DNA of 64,000 nucleotides from Bacillota bacterium (lineage in GTDB: Bacteria > Bacillota > Clostridia > Lachnospirales > Lachnospiraceae), in assembly GCA_023421505.1 (NCBI GenBank), contig JAEZTJ010000078.1:124001-188000 (forward strand), in the 5' to 3' direction. The notes under the pieces were generated by a model, which was not told the origin of the DNA, ran no database searches, and saw nothing but the letters and a program-made list of their open reading frames with translations. Positions 25,833-33,787 of this stretch are shown one piece after another. Each line of letters begins with the position of its first letter. Within the stretch, counting starts at the first letter, position 1. Both the position numbers and the translations under genes were made by a program.

Positions 25833-27095
25833 ATGAAACAGCCGTATTTATATACTTTAATTGAAAAAAATCAGCTAAAAGAGATGCTTGAGGCTTTTGA
25901 AGCCTGTATTGGACTTCCAATCCAAGTGATCGATGAACAGGGAGCTATTTTGGAAGCCTGTGGCCCTGTAACAAACTTTTGTAATATTTTCAAGAATTAT
26001 CTACCCTCCACAGAGACCTGCGAGAAGCTTCATATCAATGCCAGCAAAAGAGCTGTCAGCATAGGTGAAACCTATATCTTTTCCTGCCATGCCAATTTAA
26101 ATCATATTGTTTTTCCCCTGCTGAATAACAGCACCTTCTGGGGTTCCATTCTAGTCGGGCCTTTTTTGATGGATGCTCCGGACTCTCTCCTAATTCAGGA
26201 TATCGATAAGAAGTACCATATTCCTACCGGCTCACTGATTGAATTATATGAAGAATCCGGCAGCATTAAAGTAATCCCACCCAATACCGTTACGCAGATC
26301 AGCAGATTGCTTTATTACCTTTTCTCCAATCTGATTACCGAAGGGAAGCAGCAGCTAATTATTAATCAGGGAAAGCTTCATCAACAGTCTAAAATAAGTG
26401 AATCGATCCATAAATATAAGAATTCCGGTGCCGCCTCTGACGGTACTTATCCGTACGATAAGGAGAAAGCATTAATTGCCAAAGTAAAAGCAGGCCATTC
26501 GAAGGAAGCAAAGGGGATCTTAAATGATCTTCTTGGCTACGTACTCTTCTCTGGCGGCAGCAAACTGGAAACCGTAAAGGCCAGAGCGATTGAGCTTTGC
26601 TCTCTATTATCAAGGGCAGCAATCGAGGGTGGTGCTGCTACCGACAGTATCCTAAAGATTAACAATCAATTTCTCAAGTCATTACAGCAGATTAATGATT
26701 TAGACTCCTTATGCTTTAAATTGCAGGAAACAGTGGAGGTATTTACCGAGTCGATGTTTAACTACATCCCCTCCAAAAATTATGACCTCATGAAAAGGGC
26801 AATGTTGTTTATCTCAGAGAATTTTTCAAGCGAGCTTACTCTGGAGGATGTTGCAAAGCATGTTCATCTTAATCCGGCTTATTTCTCTACCGTATTCAAG
26901 CAATCCTCCGGTTCCTCCTTTAAAGAGTACTTAAATATGGTACGTATTGAGGAAAGCAAACGACTACTTGCAAATACGGATTATTCTATTATTGATATCG
27001 CAGTTGCTACCGGCTTTGAGGACCAGAGCTATTTCTCCAAGGTTTTTAAAAAATATACCGGACTTACGCCAAAGCAATATGCGAAGAGTGATTAA
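25833..27095 (+). CDS. PocR-domain AraC-family regulator
   Basis: A 420-residue one-component regulator. Residues about 8-170 match the PocR ligand-binding domain found in regulators of B12-dependent diol use: IEKNQLKEMLEAFEACIGLPIQVID, the Cys/His-bearing YLPSTETCEKLHINA, YIFSCHANLNHIVFPL and WGSILVGPF. A middle helical linker (about 200-300) follows. The C-terminal AraC domain has two helix-turn-helix motifs (LEDVAKHVHLNPAYFSTVFK and IIDIAVATGFEDQSYFSKVF). AGGAG is upstream. It is divergent from the corrinoid gene, and its stop overlaps the stop of the convergent URO-D-thioredoxin gene by three bases. It probably senses the substrate of the methyl-transfer system. Confidence 0.9.
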   Translation: MKQPYLYTLIEKNQLKEMLEAFEACIGLPIQVIDEQGAILEACGPVTNFCNIFKNYLPSTETCEKLHINASKRAVSIGETYIFSCHANLNHIVFPLLNNSTFWGSILVGPFLMDAPDSLLIQDIDKKYHIPTGSLIELYEESGSIKVIPPNTVTQISRLLYYLFSNLITEGKQQLIINQGKLHQQSKISESIHKYKNSGAASDGTYPYDKEKALIAKVKAGHSKEAKGILNDLLGYVLFSGGSKLETVKARAIELCSLLSRAAIEGGAATDSILKINNQFLKSLQQINDLDSLCFKLQETVEVFTESMFNYIPSKNYDLMKRAMLFISENFSSELTLEDVAKHVHLNPAYFSTVFKQSSGSSFKEYLNMVRIEESKRLLANTDYSIIDIAVATGFEDQSYFSKVFKKYTGLTPKQYAKSD

Positions 27096-28447
27096 AGACC
27101 CTTAACCTTCGCTGCTGCCATAAAGCATGTGGTGAGCTCTGCATTATCCGGAAGGATGCTGACGTATTTGATAACTCCGTCTACAATGATTGTCGGTACA
27201 TTCGTCGCACCCAGTTTCATCATACAGGCAACTCCTTCCTTCTCTTTAATCTTGTGTTCAATTACCTTAATCTTGTCTCCCAGGGGTGCCGCTGCAGACA
27301 GTACAGCCTCCATTGTATACTGGCAGGCAGCACAGCTAACTGAATCAAGTGTGATACAGTCCACAATTACTTGCTTTTCACTTGCATAATCCGGCAGGAT
27401 ATAGTCTACACCCGCCATAACGTCTTCTCCGTCAAAGATTTCTGTAACATTTCCATGTACGGTACTTGTTATCGCTTTCACGTTCTCGGCAGGAGTTGCA
27501 TAAGGCATATCACAGCCAGGTGACAGGATATATCCTTTTCTGCCGCCAATCTGCATACAATTTTTCGCATCATTGACATTGTCCATTCTGCTGCCAAAAA
27601 GCATCGTGAGTGTAAGCTTGATATTACCTCCCACCGATACGTTGTAGGGCTTACAGGTTTCAACCACATACTCAAGAGGAATATTTTCATCAATAGAGAT
27701 ATTATCCGGTTTTGTCTTGCACATTTGTTCAATATTACGCTTTGCATTACCGCAGACAAAGAAGGAAGAGGCTTTACCCTGTTCTCGGACGTAATCAAAT
27801 ACGGGTGTTACATATGGAGCCACGAATTCTTCAAAGTTATCCGGTGAGATCTGTGATGTCATGGGGTCAACCACCGCAATGATATCAACACCAGCTTCAA
27901 TATACATTCTAGCTGTATTGATACATACCTTCTTACAGAATTCCATCAGCTCTTCTACTTCCTCCGGTTCATCTAGCATATCATAGAAAATATCCGTCCC
28001 CTTTAAATGTAGTGCCAAGGTGAAGGGGCCTGTAATCAGTCCATAAATTGCTATCTTATCTCCAAGCTCCTTTACTATCCTTCTAGTTGCCTCAAGTACG
28101 AGCGGAAAACGGCCATCCTGTTCATTAGGTATTTGAAGCTCGGATAGCTTTCTCCCCTCTTCTAGGATATGACTCGCAACAGCAGGCGGGTTGTCCTTAG
28201 CGTATGCCAGCCTGCAGCCCATCGCTTCTGCTTCTACCTGTAAGTCAAATAAAGCCGGCAGACCATCCGGTTGATAAAGTTCAAAGGCTTTTATCACTCC
28301 GTCTACAATATGATCTGCACTCTTAAAATAGGTTTCGCAATCTACCCCGATTAAGCTTGCTGCGTGACAGCCTACAAAAGGTACCCAAGGGGTACGCTCC
28401 ACTTCCTTATATTTGATTGCATCTAAAACCAGTTTTTTTGAATTCAT
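27092..28447 (-). CDS. URO-D-superfamily methyltransferase fused to a thioredoxin-like domain
   Basis: A 451-residue fusion. Residues 1-345 form a URO-D/MtaA-like barrel (start LVLDAIKYKEVERTPWVPF; IYGLITGPFTLA; DPMTSQISPDNFEEFVAPY). The zinc region reads SSFFVCGNAK with Cys232, but the expected His two residues before it is Phe; the second metal Cys is present in LSPGCDMPYATPAENV (Cys312). Residues 355-451 are a thioredoxin-like domain with CAAC (372-375) and a cis-Pro motif GATNVPTIIVDG. Most relatives lack this tail. ATG 28447 has GGAG 8 bases upstream. It is followed by no other gene on its strand until 24482-25563, so the transcript may be separate. It may transfer methyl from the corrinoid to a thiol or use a disulfide relay. 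Confidence 0.85.
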   Translation of the reverse strand: MNSKKLVLDAIKYKEVERTPWVPFVGCHAASLIGVDCETYFKSADHIVDGVIKAFELYQPDGLPALFDLQVEAEAMGCRLAYAKDNPPAVASHILEEGRKLSELQIPNEQDGRFPLVLEATRRIVKELGDKIAIYGLITGPFTLALHLKGTDIFYDMLDEPEEVEELMEFCKKVCINTARMYIEAGVDIIAVVDPMTSQISPDNFEEFVAPYVTPVFDYVREQGKASSFFVCGNAKRNIEQMCKTKPDNISIDENIPLEYVVETCKPYNVSVGGNIKLTLTMLFGSRMDNVNDAKNCMQIGGRKGYILSPGCDMPYATPAENVKAITSTVHGNVTEIFDGEDVMAGVDYILPDYASEKQVIVDCITLDSVSCAACQYTMEAVLSAAAPLGDKIKVIEHKIKEKEGVACMMKLGATNVPTIIVDGVIKYVSILPDNAELTTCFMAAAKVKGL

Positions 28448-28545
28448 AATGTTTTCTCCATTTCTGCTCATGTCTTATGCTTTTTTTCCTTTTTATCTTG
28501 CAAGCTTACGTATTTTGGCACTCAGTCTCAACTATAGAATGCTTC

Positions 28546-29487
28546 TTATTCAAATATCACAGGTGTATCCCGAAATATCTCCTTCCAGGCTTCTTCTATC
28601 TCCTGTCGAAACTCATTTGTATCGTGACCTATGATAACCAGCTTTGTTTTCTCTAGTCTATCTCTTTTGCCAAACACTGCTTCGACAATTTCAACCTGTC
28701 CATCAACTACGTCAACCTTCCACCAAAGGTTATTACCCTTTAGGAAGCCCTTCAACCGAAGAATATATTTATTCATCTTCTGGATAAATTCTCTCATACC
28801 CTGTTCTGTATAATCTCCCTCTCCTTCAATTGAATAACAGGCAGGTCGATTGTAGCATTTATTACTCGTCTCTCCCACAAAACCATTATCACTCAGCTTA
28901 TCCTTTAAAAGTGCAGCAGGTATTTCAGAATAAATCGTCTCATATACATAGGCTCTCGGATTAATTTCTCGTATCACTCCATGAATTTCCTCAATAACAG
29001 TCTGATTAACAAGATCTATCTTGTTAACTACAATAAAATTACTAGAGGCAACCTGATTTTGCACCGGAGCAAGTACTCTGATATGCTTTAGGAAGGAAAC
29101 CGCATCGAGAATGCATACTGCTCCCTTATAATCAAGCTTCCGAGTAGCTTTAAAGCTAACTTCCTCCATAATCTGATGAATATTAGAAGGGTCAGCCATA
29201 CCGGAATTCTCAATCAGCAGAATATCAATATCTTTCGTAGTAAATTCAATTAAGGTCTTGATAAAGTTTCCTTTTATACAACTGCAATAAATAGACCCGT
29301 TATTAATTTCTACTAATTGAATACCCTCTTTGTCAATTAAAGTCCCATCAATCCCGGTACTGCCAAATTCATTCACGATTACCCCTATTTTTATACCTTC
29401 CAGATTGTATAGAAGCTTCTGTAAAAAGGTTGTCTTTCCGGAACCCAAAAATCCAGATATCAAAAAAAGCTCAATGTTTTTCTTCAT
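28546..29487 (-). CDS. CobW/COG0523-family GTPase (metal or cobalamin chaperone)
   Basis: A 313-residue P-loop GTPase of the CobW/UreG class. Walker A is GFLGSGKTT (12-20), switch regions include VNEFGSTGIDGTL, and the guanine-specificity motif is NKIDL. The family metal-binding CxCC motif appears as YCSCIKG (Cys68, Cys70) with Ile in place of the last Cys. A CobW C-terminal domain ends the protein. I start it at 29487 because AGAGGAGG lies upstream; the 10-residue extension is not conserved. It precedes the URO-D-thioredoxin gene on the same strand with 98 bases between. It probably loads zinc or supports cobalamin handling for the methyltransferase system. Confidence 0.88.
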   Translation of the reverse strand: MKKNIELFLISGFLGSGKTTFLQKLLYNLEGIKIGVIVNEFGSTGIDGTLIDKEGIQLVEINNGSIYCSCIKGNFIKTLIEFTTKDIDILLIENSGMADPSNIHQIMEEVSFKATRKLDYKGAVCILDAVSFLKHIRVLAPVQNQVASSNFIVVNKIDLVNQTVIEEIHGVIREINPRAYVYETIYSEIPAALLKDKLSDNGFVGETSNKCYNRPACYSIEGEGDYTEQGMREFIQKMNKYILRLKGFLKGNNLWWKVDVVDGQVEIVEAVFGKRDRLEKTKLVIIGHDTNEFRQEIEEAWKEIFRDTPVIFE

Positions 29488-29900
29488 TTTATATATCCCT
29501 CCTCTTAAGGGTCTCACTGTTACTTTGTGAATTCATAGTAATTATAATAAATAATTTTAGAAAACTTGTGTAAAATTCTTATACTTCTATAAATAAATTT
29601 AGATTTTTTACATATTCAAACGAAGCAGAAGAGATAAAATTGATTTATTCTTAAATATACTTGCAAACCACTTATTGAAATGCTATTTTTTACTTGTTAT
29701 GTTACTTAAATCATTATGTATAAATAAAATCATTACCTTTATTTCATTAATTAATATGAGAGTTCAACAACTGATTGATTTATATTTACAGAATATTCTA
29801 TATTATTTATAATATATTGTATATTTATAAAAAATAAGTAAAGCCTTTGCAGGGTTTCATGTAACAAATCCGGATGCAAAAGCAGGAATGGAGGAAATTA
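29488..29900. other. Gene-free AT-rich divergent promoter region
   Basis: It separates the CobW gene (minus) from the Big_2 gene (plus). It is very AT-rich, with several possible TATAAT-like hexamers. I see no ORF, repeat copy or riboswitch motif. Confidence 0.5.
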
Positions 29901-30650
29901 ATGAAGAAGTTTTTATCGTTATTATTAGTTATGCTTTTATGTTTCACCCTGTCATCTCCCTGTATTACATACGCTTCTGCAATAAAACTAAATAAAACCA
30001 ATCTATCTCTGAATGTCGGAAAAAGCTATACCCTTAAACTTACCGGAACATCAGATGCCATCAAATGGTCAAGCAGCAAAAACGCAGTCGCAAAGGTATC
30101 AACAAAGGGTAAGGTTACGGCTATAGCAAAAGGGAAGGCAACAATAACTGCAACAATTAGTAGTAAAAAATATCAATGTGCTGTTACAGTAAATGATCCA
30201 AAGGTAGAGCTGATTTTTAGTGCCATTACCTTTGATGATACAACTATTGAAGATTATATTAAGGATATGAAAGAAGATCATCCGGAATATCTGGAGGTCA
30301 AGGTATATGATGATAAGCATTACTTAGTAACCATGCTTGAATCGGATAGACAAAAGCTTATAAAAGAAATGAACGAGAATATCAATGAATTATTGAATGG
30401 TTTTACTACTGACGAAACTTTAAACGGAGCATTTACAAAGGTTGAAGCAGATAAGTTATTATCTGAGGTAATACTATATGCTGATAGCTCAAAATATGAG
30501 GAAATCTTATCTGTTTTTGGAGTTTTAATCGTATTAGAAGTAGTAAGTGACTATGTACAAGGCTTAAATTTTGTAGATATTGATGACAGAGCCTGTAATG
30601 TAACCGTTTATGATAAAGATACCGGTGAGCTATTATATCCTCTGGAATAA
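29901..30650 (+). CDS. Secreted protein with one Big_2 (immunoglobulin-like) domain
   Basis: A 249-residue secreted protein. The N-terminal signal peptide (KKFLSLLLVMLLCF..., to about residue 25) precedes a bacterial Ig-like Big_2 domain (about 26-100) with the signature SLNVGKSYTLKLTG and ATVSTKGKVTAIAKGKATITAT-like repeats. The rest (about 105-249) is an acidic domain of unknown fold that I cannot assign. The ATG at 29901 follows ATGGAGG six bases upstream. Big_2 domains usually mediate binding on the cell surface. There is no sortase motif. It is probably monocistronic. Confidence 0.8.
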   Translation: MKKFLSLLLVMLLCFTLSSPCITYASAIKLNKTNLSLNVGKSYTLKLTGTSDAIKWSSSKNAVAKVSTKGKVTAIAKGKATITATISSKKYQCAVTVNDPKVELIFSAITFDDTTIEDYIKDMKEDHPEYLEVKVYDDKHYLVTMLESDRQKLIKEMNENINELLNGFTTDETLNGAFTKVEADKLLSEVILYADSSKYEEILSVFGVLIVLEVVSDYVQGLNFVDIDDRACNVTVYDKDTGELLYPLE

Positions 30651-30810
30651 CCGTTTCAGCCCCTGAATTATATCCTCATTTTTAAATACAGTATGTTGTA
30701 TCTTGAATGGCAGTATGCTAACATTATATCAGAATCCATTACAGATTATTGCAAAAGTGACCCGATTAGTCTATTTTCTTATAGATTCGTTATTGACATT
30801 TTGAAACTCA

Positions 30811-30855
30811 CTAATTGTGTATACAATTAGTAAAACTATATAGTTTCGCAATTAT
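30811..30855 (+). repeat. Family C repeat, solo end
   Basis: Bases 30817-30855 match the right end of the element at 149-187 with one mismatch. The left side (CTAATTGTGTATACAATTAG) is itself a near-palindrome, so it may be a deleted, collapsed copy. It lies 33 bases upstream of the EamA gene and could carry part of its promoter. Confidence 0.6.
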
Positions 30856-30887
30856 TTAATCAATTTTATTGCTGAAAGGAGACTGCT

Positions 30888-31304
30888 ATGTGGATCTTAT
30901 ACGCAATGCTATCTGCTGTATTTGCTGCTCTCACCTCAATCCTTGCAAAGATTGGAATAGAAAAGGTTAATTCCAATTTGGCTACGGCAATTCGTACCAT
31001 CGTAGTACTCGTGATGGCCTGGGGAATTGTATTCATGACCGGAAAGCACCATGAGGTAACGAATATAGGAACAAAAAGCTGGTTATTCCTATTTTTATCG
31101 GGTATTGCTACCGGACTTAGCTGGCTCTTTTACTATAAGGCATTACAGATTGGTGAAGCCTCCAAGGTAATACCAATCGATAAATTCAGCGTAGTGATCA
31201 GTATCCTATTAGCCTTTGTTATTCTAAAGGAAACCATAACAATGAAAACACTGATAGGTGGATTATTTATTACAATAGGAACATTTATAATGATATTAAA
31301 ATAA
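30888..31304 (+). CDS. Small EamA/DMT-family membrane transporter
   Basis: A 138-residue integral membrane protein made of a single EamA (drug/metabolite transporter) unit, about half the usual two-unit size, with about five hydrophobic segments. The family hallmark at the end reads SVVISILLAFVILKETITMKTLIGGLFITIGTFIMI. Single-unit members work as dimers. GGAG is upstream and a strong terminator follows, so it is probably a one-gene transcript. The substrate is unknown. Confidence 0.88.
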   Translation: MWILYAMLSAVFAALTSILAKIGIEKVNSNLATAIRTIVVLVMAWGIVFMTGKHHEVTNIGTKSWLFLFLSGIATGLSWLFYYKALQIGEASKVIPIDKFSVVISILLAFVILKETITMKTLIGGLFITIGTFIMILK

Positions 31305-31309
31305 AAAGG

Positions 31310-31352
31310 AAAGCGTTCTATTATCGGAGCTATCTCCATAACAGAACGCTTT
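31310..31352. terminator. Bidirectional terminator
   Basis: Arms AAAGCGTTCT and AGAACGCTTT, with further inner pairing (GGAG / CTCC), lie between the convergent EamA (+) and aminotransferase (-) genes. TTATTTTA follows on the plus strand; the minus strand side is CCTTTTTAT. Confidence 0.85.
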
Positions 31353-31356
31353 TATT

Positions 31357-32571
31357 TTACTGCATATAATCAGAAAGAAAATCTCGTAAGGAAGCGGTAG
31401 CTATTTTTAGCTTCTCAATTTCCGGAAGATAAACCAGTCGAAAATGATCCGGCTTCTCCCAGTGAAAACCGCCGCCATGCGTTAATAAGATCATTTTCTC
31501 CTTCAAAAAATCAAGGACAAATTTCTCGTCATCCTTTATATTGAACTTCTTTGTATCCATCTTTGGAAATATATAAAATGCTGCCTTCGGTTTTACTGCT
31601 GTAATTCCCGGAATATCCCTTAAGCTCTGATAAATAAATTCTCTTTGCTCATAAATGCGTCCCCCGGGTACTAATAATTTCTTTGTCTCCTCTATACTGC
31701 TTAACGCAAGTTCGATCACCGATTGTGCCGGAACATTGGAGCATAGCCGCATGGAGGATAATAGATTAATACCAGAGATATATCCCTTTACATTAGATTT
31801 ATCCCCACACAGGCTCATCCAGCCACACCGATAACCAGCAATAAGATGTGACTTTGATAGACCATTAAAGCTAACCACAAATAAATCCGGTGCCAGGGAG
31901 GCAACTGAAGTATGCTCTAAATCATCCATTACCAGACGGTCATAGATTTCGTCTGCAAAAATAATCAGCCCGTTTTTTCTAGCGATCTCTACTATTTCTT
32001 CCAGTAGCTCCTTCGGATATAAAGCACCTGTCGGATTGTTGGGATTAATAATCACAATTCCAATTGTTCTTGGTGTGATTTTACTTTTAATATCATCGAT
32101 ATCAGGATACCACTCTGCTTGCTCGTCACAGGTATAATGCACTGCTGTCCCACCTGCAAGAGTAACTGATGCAGTCCATAATGGATAATCCGGTGAAGGA
32201 ACGAGAATCTCATCACCACAATTTAATAATCCTTGCATGGATAAGGTAATTAATTCACTGACACCATTCCCAGTATAAATATCCTCCGTTGTCACATTAG
32301 GCATTCCCTTTTTTTTGCAATATTTCGCAATTGCAGCTCTGGCTGACTGAAGTCCTTTGGAATCTGAATAACCTTCTGTTTCGGTCAAATTATCAGACAT
32401 TTTTTGTATTAACTCCTCCGTTGTCCGAAAACCAAAGGGCGCAGGATTACCGATATTCAGCTTTAAGATATCTATCCCCTGTGCTATCATGCGGTTCGCT
32501 TCATCCATCACCGGGCCCCTGATATCATAGCAAACATTATTAAGCTTAACTGATTTTTCAAATACTCTCAT
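31357..32571 (-). CDS. Aminotransferase class I/II, alanine-aminotransferase-like
   Basis: A 404-residue PLP-dependent fold-type-I aminotransferase, AlaA/AlaT-like, making alanine from pyruvate and glutamate. Visible motifs: LKLNIGNPAPFGF at the start, YTGNGVSELI, the NPNNPTGALY cofactor motif, FADEIYDRLV with the conserved Asp and Tyr, and the lysine in SFNGLSKSHLIAGYRCGW. Size and end (GGGFHWEKPDHFRLVYLP) fit the family. The leader is a T-box riboswitch, which places the gene under tRNA-charging control and supports an amino-acid biosynthetic role. Other substrates of this subclass (valine, aspartate) cannot be excluded. Confidence 0.88.
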   Translation of the reverse strand: MRVFEKSVKLNNVCYDIRGPVMDEANRMIAQGIDILKLNIGNPAPFGFRTTEELIQKMSDNLTETEGYSDSKGLQSARAAIAKYCKKKGMPNVTTEDIYTGNGVSELITLSMQGLLNCGDEILVPSPDYPLWTASVTLAGGTAVHYTCDEQAEWYPDIDDIKSKITPRTIGIVIINPNNPTGALYPKELLEEIVEIARKNGLIIFADEIYDRLVMDDLEHTSVASLAPDLFVVSFNGLSKSHLIAGYRCGWMSLCGDKSNVKGYISGINLLSSMRLCSNVPAQSVIELALSSIEETKKLLVPGGRIYEQREFIYQSLRDIPGITAVKPKAAFYIFPKMDTKKFNIKDDEKFVLDFLKEKMILLTHGGGFHWEKPDHFRLVYLPEIEKLKIATASLRDFLSDYMQ

Positions 32572-32604
32572 AAAACAATCCCCTTTCTGTTTTTAAGTAT
32601 AAAA

Positions 32605-32880
32605 AAAGCCCCAAACGTTATAAAACGTTTAGGGCGAATACTTCGATCCGTGTTACCACCTAAATTCAGCGAGAATCTTTATCTTATTCTCTATGCTGCA
32701 CTCCGCCAGTACTATCATACTGTGTCCCAGTAACGCGGGATGACGTTGAAGCCTACTAAGTGATTAACCGTTGGGTTCAAAGCTCCGAGACTGCTTCAAT
32801 ATTAACTCCATAAAGATTCGCACCAACCATCTTCTCTCTGAGATATCATTAATATTTACTACTTCTCTTCATTGCCTTAA
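32605..32880 (-). ncRNA. T-box riboswitch leader
   Basis: Read on the minus strand it shows stem I with GAGAAGTAGTAA, AGAGAG and the distal-loop motif GGTTGGTG. Later comes the T-box core AGGTGGTAACACGG (32648-32661). An intrinsic terminator follows: arms GCCC-t-AAACGTTT and AACGTTTG-GGGC (32608-32635), then seven T residues. The T-box precedes the aminotransferase ATG by about 80 bases. A GCT triplet in the specifier-loop region (GGAGCTTTGAACC) would mean alanine; I hold that assignment as tentative. Confidence 0.85.
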
Positions 32881-32966
32881 CTGTAATTTTTTTATTATGA
32901 TATCACCATAAATTATTCATGTCAAGCGAAATTTATTGCTGTAAAATGAATGATTTTATGGAAAGG

Positions 32967-33743
32967 TTACTTCTTTATAAATTTCACCTCGTTCATACCA
33001 CTGATCGTTATGCTGTAACCATCTTCTAAATTAACCGTAACTTTCTCAACACCAAGATCGCCTCCGCCCAGTATCTCATTCACTACCGGGAAGCCTGACT
33101 TATCATATACAAAGAAGTTGCCGTTATCCTGACTGCTTGCATCATATCTGCCAGCTGCAATATCAATTCCTACCACCCAGTTACCTGTAGATAGTGTATC
33201 TTTTGCAAGCTTAGTTTTGGCTGGCGTAAAGGTTACTTTATCAATTCCGGATATTTCGATTTTATCCCCTTCGGAGATATCTGTGGTTACACTTTTAACA
33301 CCCAAATCCTCTCCACCGAGAATTTCATTGATATAAGGCAATCCGGTAGAATCATATATGAATAAATTCCCGCTTCCGTCGGCTGTAATAACATATCGTC
33401 CTTCCGGTATATCTGTTCCTACCATAAAGGTTCCTGTATTCAGCGTCATCCGTTTTGCCGAGGCGTTATCTCTGGTCGGTTTATTCTCCTCCGGTGCTTT
33501 CGTTACTTTCTCCGTAACCTCAGCATCGTCCTGCTCCTGGTTCTCTGTATCAGTGGCTGCTTTTGTCGGTGTTGTCTCCGCCTCACTGGTTACTGTTGGG
33601 CTATTTTTATCTTCGGTATTTTTATCTTCCTTATCTCTCGTACTATTTACCGCAATTATGATAATAATAATGACAAGAAGCCAAAACCACCATTTTTTAA
33701 AGAAGCTTTTCTTTTCCTTCCTCTCACCAAAGTTATCTGCCAT
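32967..33743 (-). CDS. Membrane-anchored protein with two tandem beta-rich repeats
   Basis: A 258-residue protein. It has a Lys-rich N-terminus, one membrane segment (about 18-34), an acidic Thr/Glu/Asp linker (about 38-85), and two homologous repeats of about 70 residues (about 95-168 and 175-255). Both carry VGxDIxxGRY, FxYDxxGxPxxNEILGGxDLGV and a final ISGxxxVxF. I do not recognise a named family beyond a possible surface domain. The start at 33743 has GGAG seven bases upstream; the earlier ATG at 33749 is too close. Nothing shows a function; an extracytoplasmic ligand-binding role is possible. Confidence 0.75.
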   Translation of the reverse strand: MADNFGERKEKKSFFKKWWFWLLVIIIIIIAVNSTRDKEDKNTEDKNSPTVTSEAETTPTKAATDTENQEQDDAEVTEKVTKAPEENKPTRDNASAKRMTLNTGTFMVGTDIPEGRYVITADGSGNLFIYDSTGLPYINEILGGEDLGVKSVTTDISEGDKIEISGIDKVTFTPAKTKLAKDTLSTGNWVVGIDIAAGRYDASSQDNGNFFVYDKSGFPVVNEILGGGDLGVEKVTVNLEDGYSITISGMNEVKFIKK

Positions 33744-33787
33744 TTTCATTCTCCATTCGTTTTAGAATGGTTTTAGTATTTCACAGA

